Positions 8,484 through 15,204 of a stretch of DNA of 15,731 bases are shown one piece after another. The notes beneath the pieces are model-generated. The model saw only the letters and a list, made by a program, of their open reading frames with translations, did not search any database and was not told the origin of the DNA. The DNA is taken from positions 1 to 15,731 of the forward strand of contig JAQVEQ010000045.1 in NCBI GenBank assembly GCA_028697875.1, in the 5' to 3' direction. The translations under genes and the position numbers were made by a program. This DNA is from Novosphingobium sp. (GTDB taxonomy: Bacteria > Pseudomonadota > Alphaproteobacteria > Sphingomonadales > Sphingomonadaceae). Numbering within the stretch: the stretch's first letter is position 1; every line of letters starts with the position of its first letter.

Positions 8484-8516
8484 AAGGGCATCCGGTTTCG
8501 GGTGCCCTTTTCCTTT
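8484..8516 (+). terminator. Rho-independent terminator of the TonB receptor gene
   Basis: The arms AAGGGCATCCG (8484-8494) and CGGGTGCCCTT (8499-8509) pair over 11 bp with a single G-U wobble and a GTTT loop. The T-rich tail TTTTCCTTT (8508-8516) follows. This is a textbook intrinsic terminator on the + strand, and it ends just before the yggS stop codon at 8522-8524. On the minus strand the tail is C-rich, so it would be a poor terminator for yggS. Confidence 0.8.
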
Positions 8517-8521
8517 GCCCG

Positions 8522-9187
8522 TCAGCCCTCGCGGGTGCCGAACAGCGCGCTGCCGACGCGGACATGCGTCGCGCCCAGCAGACAAGCGGTTTCGAAATCC
8601 CCGCTCATCCCCATGCTGCGCCCGGCAAGGCCATGGTCGCGCGCCAGCTTGTCGAGCAGGGCGAAGAAAGGCGCGGCCTCGATCCCGGCCGGCGGCACGC
8701 ACATCAGGCCCGTAACCGGCAAACCTGCCGCACGCGCCTGTTCGAGCAGGCCAGGCAGGTCCGCGATCTCGCAGCCGCCCTTCTGTTCTTCCGCGCCGAT
8801 GTTCACCTGGACGAAGCACGGCACCTGGCGCCCGGCCTTGTCCATCGCCTTGGCCAGCGCGGACACCAGCGAAGGCCGGTCGAGCGAATGGATGCTGTCG
8901 AACAGCCGCACCGCATCCTCCGCCTTGTTCGACTGGAGCTGGCCGACGAGGTGCAGTTGGATATCGGGATAGCGCTCTTTCAGGTCCGGCCACTTGGCCT
9001 GCGCTTCCTGCACCCGGTTTTCGCCGAAGACGCGCTGGCCCTGCGCGATCAGGGGCACGATCCGTTCCGCGGGGTGAGTCTTGCTGATCGCGACCAGCGT
9101 CACTTCCTCCGCCTTGCGCCCGGCGACCTTGCAGGCATGAGCGATCCGGGCACGGATCTGGTCGAGCGGAGTGGCTGCACTTTCCAT
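8522..9187 (-). CDS. yggS: YggS/PLPBP family pyridoxal 5'-phosphate homeostasis protein
   Basis: This 221-residue cytoplasmic protein has the alanine-racemase-like TIM-barrel fold and binds PLP without a known enzymatic reaction. Family members (YggS, PROSC/PLPBP) buffer PLP and affect amino-acid and vitamin B6 balance. Motifs seen are LVAISKTHP with the PLP-binding Lys36, FGENRVQEA (54-62), HLVGQLQSNK (79-88), GMSGDFETA near the end and VRVGSALFG close to the C-terminus. The length is typical. The ATG at 9187 has no Shine-Dalgarno. It lies 8 nt downstream of the GCTATAGC element shared with the divergent gene, which suggests a leaderless or nearly leaderless transcript. Its 3' end faces the TonB-receptor terminator. 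Confidence 0.94.
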   Translation of the reverse strand: MESAATPLDQIRARIAHACKVAGRKAEEVTLVAISKTHPAERIVPLIAQGQRVFGENRVQEAQAKWPDLKERYPDIQLHLVGQLQSNKAEDAVRLFDSIHSLDRPSLVSALAKAMDKAGRQVPCFVQVNIGAEEQKGGCEIADLPGLLEQARAAGLPVTGLMCVPPAGIEAAPFFALLDKLARDHGLAGRSMGMSGDFETACLLGATHVRVGSALFGTREG

Positions 9188-9194
9188 GGCGCGC

Positions 9195-9204
9195 CGCTAT
9201 AGCG
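9195..9204. promoter_or_regulatory. Palindromic -10-like element shared by yggS and the thiE-like gene
   Basis: CGCTATAGCG is a perfect 10-bp palindrome in the centre of the 22-bp gap between the two divergent start codons. Read on either strand it contains GCTATAGC, resembling the alphaproteobacterial housekeeping -10 (GCTANA type). It lies 5 nt from the + strand ATG (9210) and 7 nt from the - strand ATG (9187), the spacing expected for leaderless transcripts. The -35 regions would fall inside the opposite genes and are weak (CTGCAC at 9175-9180 for the + strand). The sequence is certain; the promoter role is inferred. Confidence 0.5.
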
Positions 9205-9209
9205 CCTGC

Positions 9210-9761
9210 ATGAAATCGCGCCAGACCCAGAAACGGCACCCCCTCCTTCCGCGCCTGTGGCTGATCGGCGACGCACGCAACGATGCGGCTCTGGAGCAGG
9301 CGCTGCTGCACTTGCCGCGCGGGTCGGGCTTCATTTTCCGCCATTACCATCTCTCCCCCGCCCGGCGGCGGGCACGGTTCGGACAGCTGGCGCGCATTGC
9401 CCGGCGGCGCGGGCATGTCGTGGCGCTGTCTGGCAATGTCCGGCAGGCGCGCGCATGGGGCGCGGACGGAGCCTATGGCGCGCCGCGAAGGCTCGGCCGC
9501 GCGGCAGGGGTACTGCGCCTTGCAACCGCCCACACCCTTGCCGGACTGGGCGCGGCCAATCGCGCCGGGGCCGACGCCATCCTGCTCTCGCCGGTGTTCG
9601 CCACGCGGTCCCACCCCGGCGCGAAAACGCTCGGACCGCTGCGCTTCCGTCTGCTGTCCAGCCGCGCGCAAGCACCGGTCATCGCATTGGGAGGGATGAA
9701 CCCCCGCACTGCGGACCGGCTCCGCTGGCCGCGCTGGGCCGCGATCGACGGACTGTCCTGA
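9210..9761 (+). CDS. Thiamine-phosphate-synthase-like (ThiE/TenI superfamily) protein with degenerate active site
   Basis: This 183-residue protein matches the second half of the ThiE TIM barrel: GADG (84-87), AGADAILLSPVFATRSHPGA (119-138) and VIALGGM (157-163), where ThiE has 'GADYIALGPIFPTKTK' and 'AIGGI'. However, the residues ThiE uses for HMP-PP and thiazole phosphate are not visible. The 'IND' motif is replaced by LSGN (73-76), 'GVHLGQED' by GAYGAPRR (87-94), and the Q-x-R-x-K segment by FRHYHL (43-48). The C-terminus is short, ending soon after WAAIDGLS. Real thiamine synthesis by this protein is therefore doubtful; a divergent paralogue of unknown role is more likely. I chose the ATG at 9210 over the upstream in-frame start at 9171, which would overlap yggS. 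No Shine-Dalgarno is visible, in line with a leaderless mRNA from the element at 9195-9204. Confidence 0.75.
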   Translation: MKSRQTQKRHPLLPRLWLIGDARNDAALEQALLHLPRGSGFIFRHYHLSPARRRARFGQLARIARRRGHVVALSGNVRQARAWGADGAYGAPRRLGRAAGVLRLATAHTLAGLGAANRAGADAILLSPVFATRSHPGAKTLGPLRFRLLSSRAQAPVIALGGMNPRTADRLRWPRWAAIDGLS

Positions 9762-9784
9762 ATCCTTGCAATTCACAAGGATTC
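9760..9784 (+). terminator. Hairpin at the end of the thiE-like gene
   Basis: GAATCCTTG (9760-9768) and CAAGGATTC (9776-9784) are perfect 9-bp arms with a 7-nt loop, and the repeat begins within the TGA stop. No T-run follows. It probably separates the thiE-like transcript from ftsK, whose candidate promoter begins 11 bp later. Confidence 0.45.
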
Positions 9785-9794
9785 CCGCGGATTC

Positions 9795-9823
9795 TTGACG
9801 CAGAGTCCCGCCTCTGCGATTCT
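9795..9823 (+). promoter_or_regulatory. Candidate ftsK promoter with an inverted repeat in the spacer
   Basis: TTGACG (9795-9800), the preferred alphaproteobacterial -35 hexamer, is 17 nt from GATTCT (9818-9823), a fair -10. This would give a leader of about 20-25 nt before the ftsK ATG at 9853. Between the two boxes lies a perfect inverted repeat, CGCAGAG-N6-CTCTGCG (9799-9818). It touches both hexamers and so could be an operator. AGGGGA (9840-9845) is the Shine-Dalgarno. The elements are seen; their use is inferred. Confidence 0.45.
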
Positions 9824-9852
9824 GCATGCCGAGCGACTGAGGGGAAATCACC

Positions 9853-12189
9853 ATGGCAACACGCGCAATGAGCAAGGCGCCCGCGGTCGATTGGCGCGCG
9901 GCCTTCCGCCGTTCGCTGCGCCGTGCCGTGCAGATGAGCGGGGCGCTGGCCCTGATCGCGGCCATGCTATTCCTTGCCCTCGCCCTGGCGAGCTACCACC
10001 AGACGGACCCGTCCGCCTCGACCGCGGCCGGGGACGAAGTGGCCAACTGGATGGGCCGCCCCGGCGCCTGGGCGGCCGAGCGCGCCCTGTTCCTTTTCGG
10101 CCTCGTGTCCATCCTGCTCCTGCCGCTGCTCTATGCCTTCGCCCGCAAGCTGTGGCGCGACGCGGATGGGGAGGAAACGCCGCACGGCATGCGCTGGTGG
10201 CGCGAAGTGGCCATGCTGGTCTTCGCCATGGCGCTGCTGTCCACGGTCATGTCGCTCACGTTCGACAGCCCCGGCGGATCGCTGCCCGCCTCCACCGGCG
10301 GTATTACCGGCCTGCTGGGAGCAGGCGCGATCCATGCCGTCGCCGCCCGCCTGCCGGAAGCCGCGCAAGGCTGGACGATCCTCGGCCTTGCGCTCGCCTG
10401 CCTTGCCGCGGGCGTTGTGCTGGCGGGCCGCGTCTTCGCTTTCGACTGGGCGCAGTTGCTGACCGTGCCGGCCATGCTCCGCCGCACGCGCGCCAGGCCC
10501 GCCGATGACGCCGATGCCCTTTTCGAGCCCCGGCGCGAGGACAAGCCGCGCGCGGAACGCCGTTCCCCCGCAGCCGACAGCCCGCCGCGCGCCGCGCCCG
10601 AGATCACCGATCCGAGCATGCCGGCCAAGCCAGCCAAGCCGGCGGCCGGCAAGAAGCAGCAGAAGGACCTGTTCGACACGCAGGAACTGCCCAGCCTCGA
10701 CCTGCTCGACGATCCGCCCGCCACTGCCGCGCCCAAGCTCGACAAACTGGCGCTGGAGCGCAATGCGCGCCTGCTCGAAAACGTGCTCGACGATTTCAAC
10801 GTCAAGGGCGAGATCACGGCCGTGCGCACCGGCCCGGTCGTGACCATGTACGAACTGGAACCGGCGCCCGGCATCAAGGCCAGCCGCGTCATCGGCCTGG
10901 CCGAAGACATCGCCCGCAACATGAGCGCGATTTCCGCGCGCGTTTCCTCCATCCCCGGCAAGACGGTGATGGGCATCGAACTGCCCAACGCCGACCGGCA
11001 GACCGTGTCGCTCAAGGAACTGGCCGCCTGCGAAGCCTTCGCCCACCACAAGGGCATGCTGCCGATCATCCTCGGCAAGGACATCGCGGGCGAACCGATC
11101 GTCGCCGACCTCGCCGCCATGCCGCACCTGCTGGTCGCGGGCACGACCGGGTCGGGCAAGTCGGTCGGCCTCAACTGCATCCTGCTGTCGTTGCTCTACC
11201 GCCTGACTCCGGCCGAATGCCGCCTGATCCTGATCGACCCCAAGGTGCTGGAGCTCAAGAGCTACGACGACATCCCCCACCTGCTCTCGCCGGTGGTCAC
11301 CGAACCGGCCAAGGCGATCCGCGCGCTCAAGTGGGCGGTCGAGGAGATGGAGCGGCGCTATCGCATGATGTCGAGCGTGGGGGCGCGCAACCTTTCCGGC
11401 TTCAACGAACGCGTGCGCGCCGCCGCCGCCAAGGGCAAGCCCTTGGGCCGCCGGGTGCAGATCGGCTTCGATCCCGACACAGGCGAGGAACTGTTCGAGG
11501 AAGAGCAGCTCGATTACGAAGCCCTGCCGCAGATCGTCCTGATCGTCGACGAGCTCGCCGACCTCATGGTCACGGTCGGCAAGGAAATCGAAGTGCTGAT
11601 CCAGCGCCTGTCCCAGAAATCGCGCGCCGCCGGCATCCACCTCATCATGGCGACGCAGCGCCCTTCGGTCGACGTCATCACCGGCGTAATCAAGGCCAAC
11701 CTGCCGACCCGCATCAGCTTCAAGGTCACCAGCCGGATCGACAGCCGCACGATCCTGGGCGAACAGGGCGCCGAACAGCTGCTGGGCAAGGGCGACATGC
11801 TCTACAAGCCCAACACCGGCGCGCTGATCCGCGTCCACGGCCCGTTCGTGGCGGACGAGGAAGTCGAACGCGTGGCCGACCACTGGCGCGCGCAAGGCAG
11901 CCCGGAATACGTCGATTCCGTCACCGAGGAACCGGAGGACGGCGGCTTCGGCTTCGACGACGAACTGACCGCGAGCGACGACCCGGCCGAACGCAAGTAC
12001 CGCCAGGCCTGCCAGATCGTGTTCGAAAGCCAGAAGGCTTCGGCCAGCTGGCTCCAGCGCCAGCTGGGCGTGGGCTACAACACCGCCGCCAAATGGGTCG
12101 AGCGGATGGAAGGGGACGGGCTGGTCGGCCCCGCCAACCACGTCGGCCGCCGCGACATCTACCGCGACCGCGACGGGAACCCGCTGTAA
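9853..12189 (+). CDS. ftsK: DNA translocase FtsK
   Basis: FtsK is a septum-located, membrane-anchored hexameric ATPase that pumps DNA, clears the terminus and activates XerCD at dif during division. The 778-residue sequence has four hydrophobic N-terminal segments (about 29-47, 78-96, 117-135, 175-195). A Pro/Ala/Lys-rich linker (about 215-285) follows, then the motor domain with Walker A GTTGSGKS (430-437) and Walker B IVLIVDELADLM (D566-E567). The motif 'MATQRPSVDVITGVIKANLP' is typical of FtsK/SpoIIIE. A winged-helix gamma domain for polar DNA motifs is at about 715-770 ('ASWLQRQLGVGYNTAAKWVE'). The linker is short compared with E. coli FtsK (over 1300 residues), as is usual in alphaproteobacteria. 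The ATG at 9853 has AGGGGA 7 nt upstream; Met6 is a less supported alternative. No lolA or other partner follows; ald is 65 bp downstream. Confidence 0.97.
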   Translation: MATRAMSKAPAVDWRAAFRRSLRRAVQMSGALALIAAMLFLALALASYHQTDPSASTAAGDEVANWMGRPGAWAAERALFLFGLVSILLLPLLYAFARKLWRDADGEETPHGMRWWREVAMLVFAMALLSTVMSLTFDSPGGSLPASTGGITGLLGAGAIHAVAARLPEAAQGWTILGLALACLAAGVVLAGRVFAFDWAQLLTVPAMLRRTRARPADDADALFEPRREDKPRAERRSPAADSPPRAAPEITDPSMPAKPAKPAAGKKQQKDLFDTQELPSLDLLDDPPATAAPKLDKLALERNARLLENVLDDFNVKGEITAVRTGPVVTMYELEPAPGIKASRVIGLAEDIARNMSAISARVSSIPGKTVMGIELPNADRQTVSLKELAACEAFAHHKGMLPIILGKDIAGEPIVADLAAMPHLLVAGTTGSGKSVGLNCILLSLLYRLTPAECRLILIDPKVLELKSYDDIPHLLSPVVTEPAKAIRALKWAVEEMERRYRMMSSVGARNLSGFNERVRAAAAKGKPLGRRVQIGFDPDTGEELFEEEQLDYEALPQIVLIVDELADLMVTVGKEIEVLIQRLSQKSRAAGIHLIMATQRPSVDVITGVIKANLPTRISFKVTSRIDSRTILGEQGAEQLLGKGDMLYKPNTGALIRVHGPFVADEEVERVADHWRAQGSPEYVDSVTEEPEDGGFGFDDELTASDDPAERKYRQACQIVFESQKASASWLQRQLGVGYNTAAKWVERMEGDGLVGPANHVGRRDIYRDRDGNPL

Positions 12190-12231
12190 TCCGCCCGCAA
12201 CCGCGTTGCGCTATCGCTGCACAGCCCCTAC

Positions 12232-12247
12232 CTCCTCCCTGAAGGAG
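12232..12247 (+). promoter_or_regulatory. Hairpin covering the ald Shine-Dalgarno
   Basis: CTCCT (12232-12236) can pair perfectly with AGGAG (12243-12247) across a 6-nt loop. AGGAG is part of the GAAGGAG ribosome binding site of ald, 7 nt before its ATG. A 5-bp stem is weak alone, but it places the ribosome binding site in a structure that could lower or regulate translation. Chance is possible in this C/G-rich gap. Confidence 0.3.
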
Positions 12248-12254
12248 CGAGCCC

Positions 12255-13382
12255 ATGCGCGTCGGTTGCCCGAAAGAGGTCAAGGTCCACGAATATCGCG
12301 TCGGCCTGACGCCGGAAAGCGTGCGCGAACTCGTCGCGCACGGGCACGAAGTCTGGGTCGAGACCGAAGCCGGGATCGGCATCGGCGCCACCGACAGCGA
12401 TTACGAGGCGGCCGGCGGCCTGATCCGTCCCGTGGCGGAAATCTTCGCCGGCTGCGACATGATCGTGAAAGTGAAGGAACCGCAACCGGCCGAACGCGCC
12501 ATGTTGCGCGAGGGGCAACTGCTCTACACCTACCTCCATCTCGCCCCCGACCCCGAACAGACCGCCGATCTCGTCGCTTCGGGCGTGACGGCCATCGCCT
12601 ACGAAACGGTAACCGGGCCGGGCGGCACGCTCCCGTTGCTGCGGCCCATGAGCCAGGTGGCCGGGCGCATGGCGATCCAGGCAGGCGCCACCGCGCTGGA
12701 GAAGGCCCACGGCGGGCGCGGGGTCCTGCTGGGCGGCGTACCCGGCGTGATGCCCGGCAAGGTCGCGGTGATCGGCGGCGGCACGGTCGGCTTCAATTCC
12801 GCGCAGATGGCGGTCGGGCTGGGCGCGGACGTCACGATTCTCGACCGCGACCCCGATGTGCTCGAAAAGCTCGGCATCCATTTCGAAAGCCGGGCCAAGA
12901 CGCGTTTTTCCAATCAGGCCAACCTCGTCGAAAGCGTATGCGAGGCCGACCTCGTCATCGGCGCGGTGCTGGTGCCCGGCGCCGCCGCGCCCAAGCTGGT
13001 GACGCGCGACATGCTCGCCGGGATGAAGCGCGGCGCGGTGCTGGTCGACGTGGCGATCGACCAGGGCGGCTGCTTCGAAACCAGTCATCCCACGACCCAC
13101 CAGGACCCGACTTTCGTCGTCTCCGGGATTGTCCATTACTGTGTCGCCAACATGCCGGGGGCCGTGGCGCGGACGTCCACTTATGCGCTGAACAACGTCA
13201 CCTTGCCCCATGCGCTGCGGATCGCAGACGCTTTCGATGCCCCGGGAGGCTGGAAGGAAGCCCTGCGCGCCGATCCGCACCTGGCTGCCGGGCTCAACGT
13301 CCATGCCGGGCGAGTCACCTATCCCGCCGTTGCCAGCGAACTCGGCTACGAGGTCCTGCCGGTGGCGGAAATCCTCGGCTGA
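12255..13382 (+). CDS. ald: Alanine dehydrogenase
   Basis: Ald is a cytoplasmic NAD-dependent enzyme that interconverts L-alanine and pyruvate plus ammonia, linking alanine use to nitrogen and carbon metabolism. The 375-residue protein carries the N-terminal signature CPKEVKVHEYRVGLTP (5-20) with the substrate-binding Arg15. It also has KVKEP with Lys74, the catalytic His95 in YLHLAP, the Rossmann loop GGGTVG (174-179), the VDVAIDQGG motif with the conserved Asp at about 269, and the C-terminal 'ARTSTYALNNVTLP'. All known catalytic residues are present and the length is normal, so it should be active. The ATG at 12255 has GAAGGAG 7 nt upstream. It follows ftsK by 65 bp; no strong terminator is visible between them, so read-through from ftsK is possible, but I see no functional link. 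Confidence 0.96.
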   Translation: MRVGCPKEVKVHEYRVGLTPESVRELVAHGHEVWVETEAGIGIGATDSDYEAAGGLIRPVAEIFAGCDMIVKVKEPQPAERAMLREGQLLYTYLHLAPDPEQTADLVASGVTAIAYETVTGPGGTLPLLRPMSQVAGRMAIQAGATALEKAHGGRGVLLGGVPGVMPGKVAVIGGGTVGFNSAQMAVGLGADVTILDRDPDVLEKLGIHFESRAKTRFSNQANLVESVCEADLVIGAVLVPGAAAPKLVTRDMLAGMKRGAVLVDVAIDQGGCFETSHPTTHQDPTFVVSGIVHYCVANMPGAVARTSTYALNNVTLPHALRIADAFDAPGGWKEALRADPHLAAGLNVHAGRVTYPAVASELGYEVLPVAEILG

Positions 13383-13400
13383 GAGCTTTCGGACCCGCAA

Positions 13401-13415
13401 GAACCACGAAAGAAC
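13401..13415. promoter_or_regulatory. GAAC-N7-GAAC direct repeat, candidate LexA (SOS) box
   Basis: GAAC (13401-13404) and GAAC (13412-13415) are separated by exactly 7 nt (CACGAAA), in the 66-bp gap between ald and the diguanylate cyclase gene. The LexA box of Alphaproteobacteria is the direct repeat GTTC-N7-GTTC, of which this is the reverse complement. It ends 33 nt before the ATG at 13449, a position where a repressor could block transcription. Just after it lies TTAA-N7-GCAAC (13418-13433), a poor match to the CtrA site TTAA-N7-TTAAC. Confidence 0.35.
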
Positions 13416-13448
13416 ACTTAACCCGTTTGCAACCATACCGGACCTAGA

Positions 13449-15191
13449 ATGGTGCAAATGGGTGCAGGATCGATCAGATTCGCCTCGGCATGGGTCGCTA
13501 TGCTTGTTGCGCTGCTTGTCGCGGCCCCCGCGTCGGCGGCCACGATCCCGTCGGCCTGCCATGCCTTCAGCCCCGAAAGCACGACCTATGCCGAGCTGGC
13601 GCGCCAGCCCAGCCGCTGGATCTGCCGTTCGGTCCACTGGGCCGACCGGCAGCCGGTAGCCTGGCTGCGCTTCGACGCCGCCGGCTGGCGGGAAACCGGC
13701 ATCCCGAAAAGCTTCGTCAGCCGCGTCGCCAAGTTCGAACAGCTGGACATCCTGGTGATCGGCGCCGACGGCACGGCAAAGGCCACGAGTCTGAAGACGG
13801 GAGAAGCGACGCCGCGAGCTGGCGGTTCGGTCTTTGCCGCCCCGCTGCCGGAAATCCCTGCGGACACGCAGGCAGTCGTCATCCGCATCGTGCACCCGTG
13901 GAACGCGGGCCTGCTGGCCGAAGGCAAGCTGTCCGCAAAAAAGGGAGGCGAAGGCTGGCCGGTCTGGCAACTGGTACTCGCGGCCATCCTCGTCGGCCTG
14001 CTAACCGCCCCGCCGATTTACGACCTCGTCCTCTACCGCACGGCCATCAGGGAGCGCTTCGTCCTGCTGCATGCAGCCCTGACCCTGGCACTGGCGGCCT
14101 ATGTCATGACCATAACCGGCCTGTCATCGCTGTTCCTGGACATGTCCGTCACGACACACGCCAGGCTCGACGGAGCGTCGATTACCGTGGTCGTGGCACT
14201 GGCAACCTTGTTCACGGCCGACCTCTTCGAACCATATGCGCTGAGCCGCCGCATGCGCGCCGCCTTGCGCGTGGCAAGTGCTTTTGTCCTGCTGGTTTCA
14301 GGCACTGCCGCGCTCTTTCCGCCTTTCCTCGATTTCACCGCACAGACATATTTCTATCTCGGTTTCCTGCCCTCGTTCGCGATCCTTTTCGCCGCCATAG
14401 CGCAGGCCCTGCGCCGCGGAAGCCGCATGGCGAAGTTCCAGTTCGTCGCCTGGTCGCCGATCATCCTGTGCGGGCTCGAACGGATTGCGCGCGGGCTCGG
14501 GCTCTATGGCGCTCCTCCCTTTGTCGACACGCTGCTGTATTTCACGCTGCTTTCCGAAGTCGTGGTTTCCGTGATGGGCATCGCGGACCGGATGATGACG
14601 CTCAAGCAACAGCGCGATACGGCCCGTGCCGAAGTCCGGATGCTGGCCAGCCTGGCCGAGCACGACCCCCTGACCGGACTTTACAACCGCCGGGCGATCG
14701 AACCGCACTTCAGCACGCTGGCCAAGGAGGGGTTCACGACATTCGCCCTGATCGACCTCGACCATTTCAAGGCCGTCAACGACCAGCACGGACACACCAT
14801 GGGCGACGCGGTGCTGCGCGCCGCGGCCCAGGCGCTGGCTCCCGACGAGGATACCCTGGCCATGCGGCTGGGCGGCGAGGAATTCCTGCTCCTTCTGCGC
14901 GGGCGCAAGGCCCGGCAACGCGCCGAACAACGCAGGCAGGCCCTGTCCCGCCATATCTCCAGGCAAGTGCCCACTCTCACCAGCCCGGTTACGGCCAGCA
15001 TGGGTGTGATCGAAGGCGCGATCGAAACCCTGGAAGCCGAGACATTCGCCGACCTCTACGAACGCGCCGACAAGCTGCTTTACGAAGCCAAGATGGCCGG
15101 CCGCAACCGTACGATCAGTGAAAAGCTCACCCTGTTCCTGCCGCGCCGGAAAGACCGCCGTCACCAGGAAGACCGCCGCCACGCCGCCTGA
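13449..15191 (+). CDS. Membrane-bound diguanylate cyclase (7TM sensor + GGDEF)
   Basis: This 580-residue inner-membrane protein probably makes c-di-GMP from two GTP in response to an extracytoplasmic or membrane signal. An N-terminal signal/anchor (about 12-28) leads to a periplasmic domain (about 30-165) resembling 7TMR-DISM extracellular domains. About seven hydrophobic helices follow (170-395), then a short coiled-coil linker ('LKQQRDTARAEVRML') and a GGDEF domain starting at HDPLTGLYNRR (405 on). The domain has FALIDLDHFKAVNDQHGH and the active-site motif GGEEF (475-479), so it should be catalytic. The inhibitory I-site RxxD, expected 5 residues before GGEEF, reads DEDT, so product inhibition is probably absent. 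The C-terminus is a basic tail rich in Arg/Lys/His. There is no strong Shine-Dalgarno at the ATG (13449); the in-frame ATG at 13458 is an alternative. The ligand is unknown. Confidence 0.9.
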   Translation: MVQMGAGSIRFASAWVAMLVALLVAAPASAATIPSACHAFSPESTTYAELARQPSRWICRSVHWADRQPVAWLRFDAAGWRETGIPKSFVSRVAKFEQLDILVIGADGTAKATSLKTGEATPRAGGSVFAAPLPEIPADTQAVVIRIVHPWNAGLLAEGKLSAKKGGEGWPVWQLVLAAILVGLLTAPPIYDLVLYRTAIRERFVLLHAALTLALAAYVMTITGLSSLFLDMSVTTHARLDGASITVVVALATLFTADLFEPYALSRRMRAALRVASAFVLLVSGTAALFPPFLDFTAQTYFYLGFLPSFAILFAAIAQALRRGSRMAKFQFVAWSPIILCGLERIARGLGLYGAPPFVDTLLYFTLLSEVVVSVMGIADRMMTLKQQRDTARAEVRMLASLAEHDPLTGLYNRRAIEPHFSTLAKEGFTTFALIDLDHFKAVNDQHGHTMGDAVLRAAAQALAPDEDTLAMRLGGEEFLLLLRGRKARQRAEQRRQALSRHISRQVPTLTSPVTASMGVIEGAIETLEAETFADLYERADKLLYEAKMAGRNRTISEKLTLFLPRRKDRRHQEDRRHAA

Positions 15192-15202
15192 CCGGCAGGC
15201 GG
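15184..15202. terminator. Hairpin between the convergent GGDEF and thioesterase genes
   Basis: CCGCCTG (15184-15190) and CAGGCGG (15196-15202) form a 7-bp perfect stem with a 5-nt loop. It overlaps the stop of the diguanylate cyclase and fills most of the 13-bp gap to the converging thioesterase stop. No T-tract is present. It is possibly a compact bidirectional stop. Confidence 0.4.
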
Positions 15203-15204
15203 GC

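Noticed and set aside
8427..9965. A 512-codon minus-strand open frame covering the yggS, thiE-like and ftsK start region.
   Set aside because: It is in a different frame from yggS, has no recognisable domain, and crosses three well-supported genes; it is a GC-driven shadow.
9967..12141. A 724-codon minus-strand open frame antisense to ftsK.
   Set aside because: The composition (Asp/His/Arg/Gln/Val-rich) is that of an antisense shadow of a GC-rich gene; ftsK on the + strand has full domain support.
13418..13433. TTAA-N7-GCAAC as a CtrA binding site upstream of the diguanylate cyclase.
   Set aside because: Only the first half-site matches the TTAA-N7-TTAAC consensus; the second is too degenerate to call.
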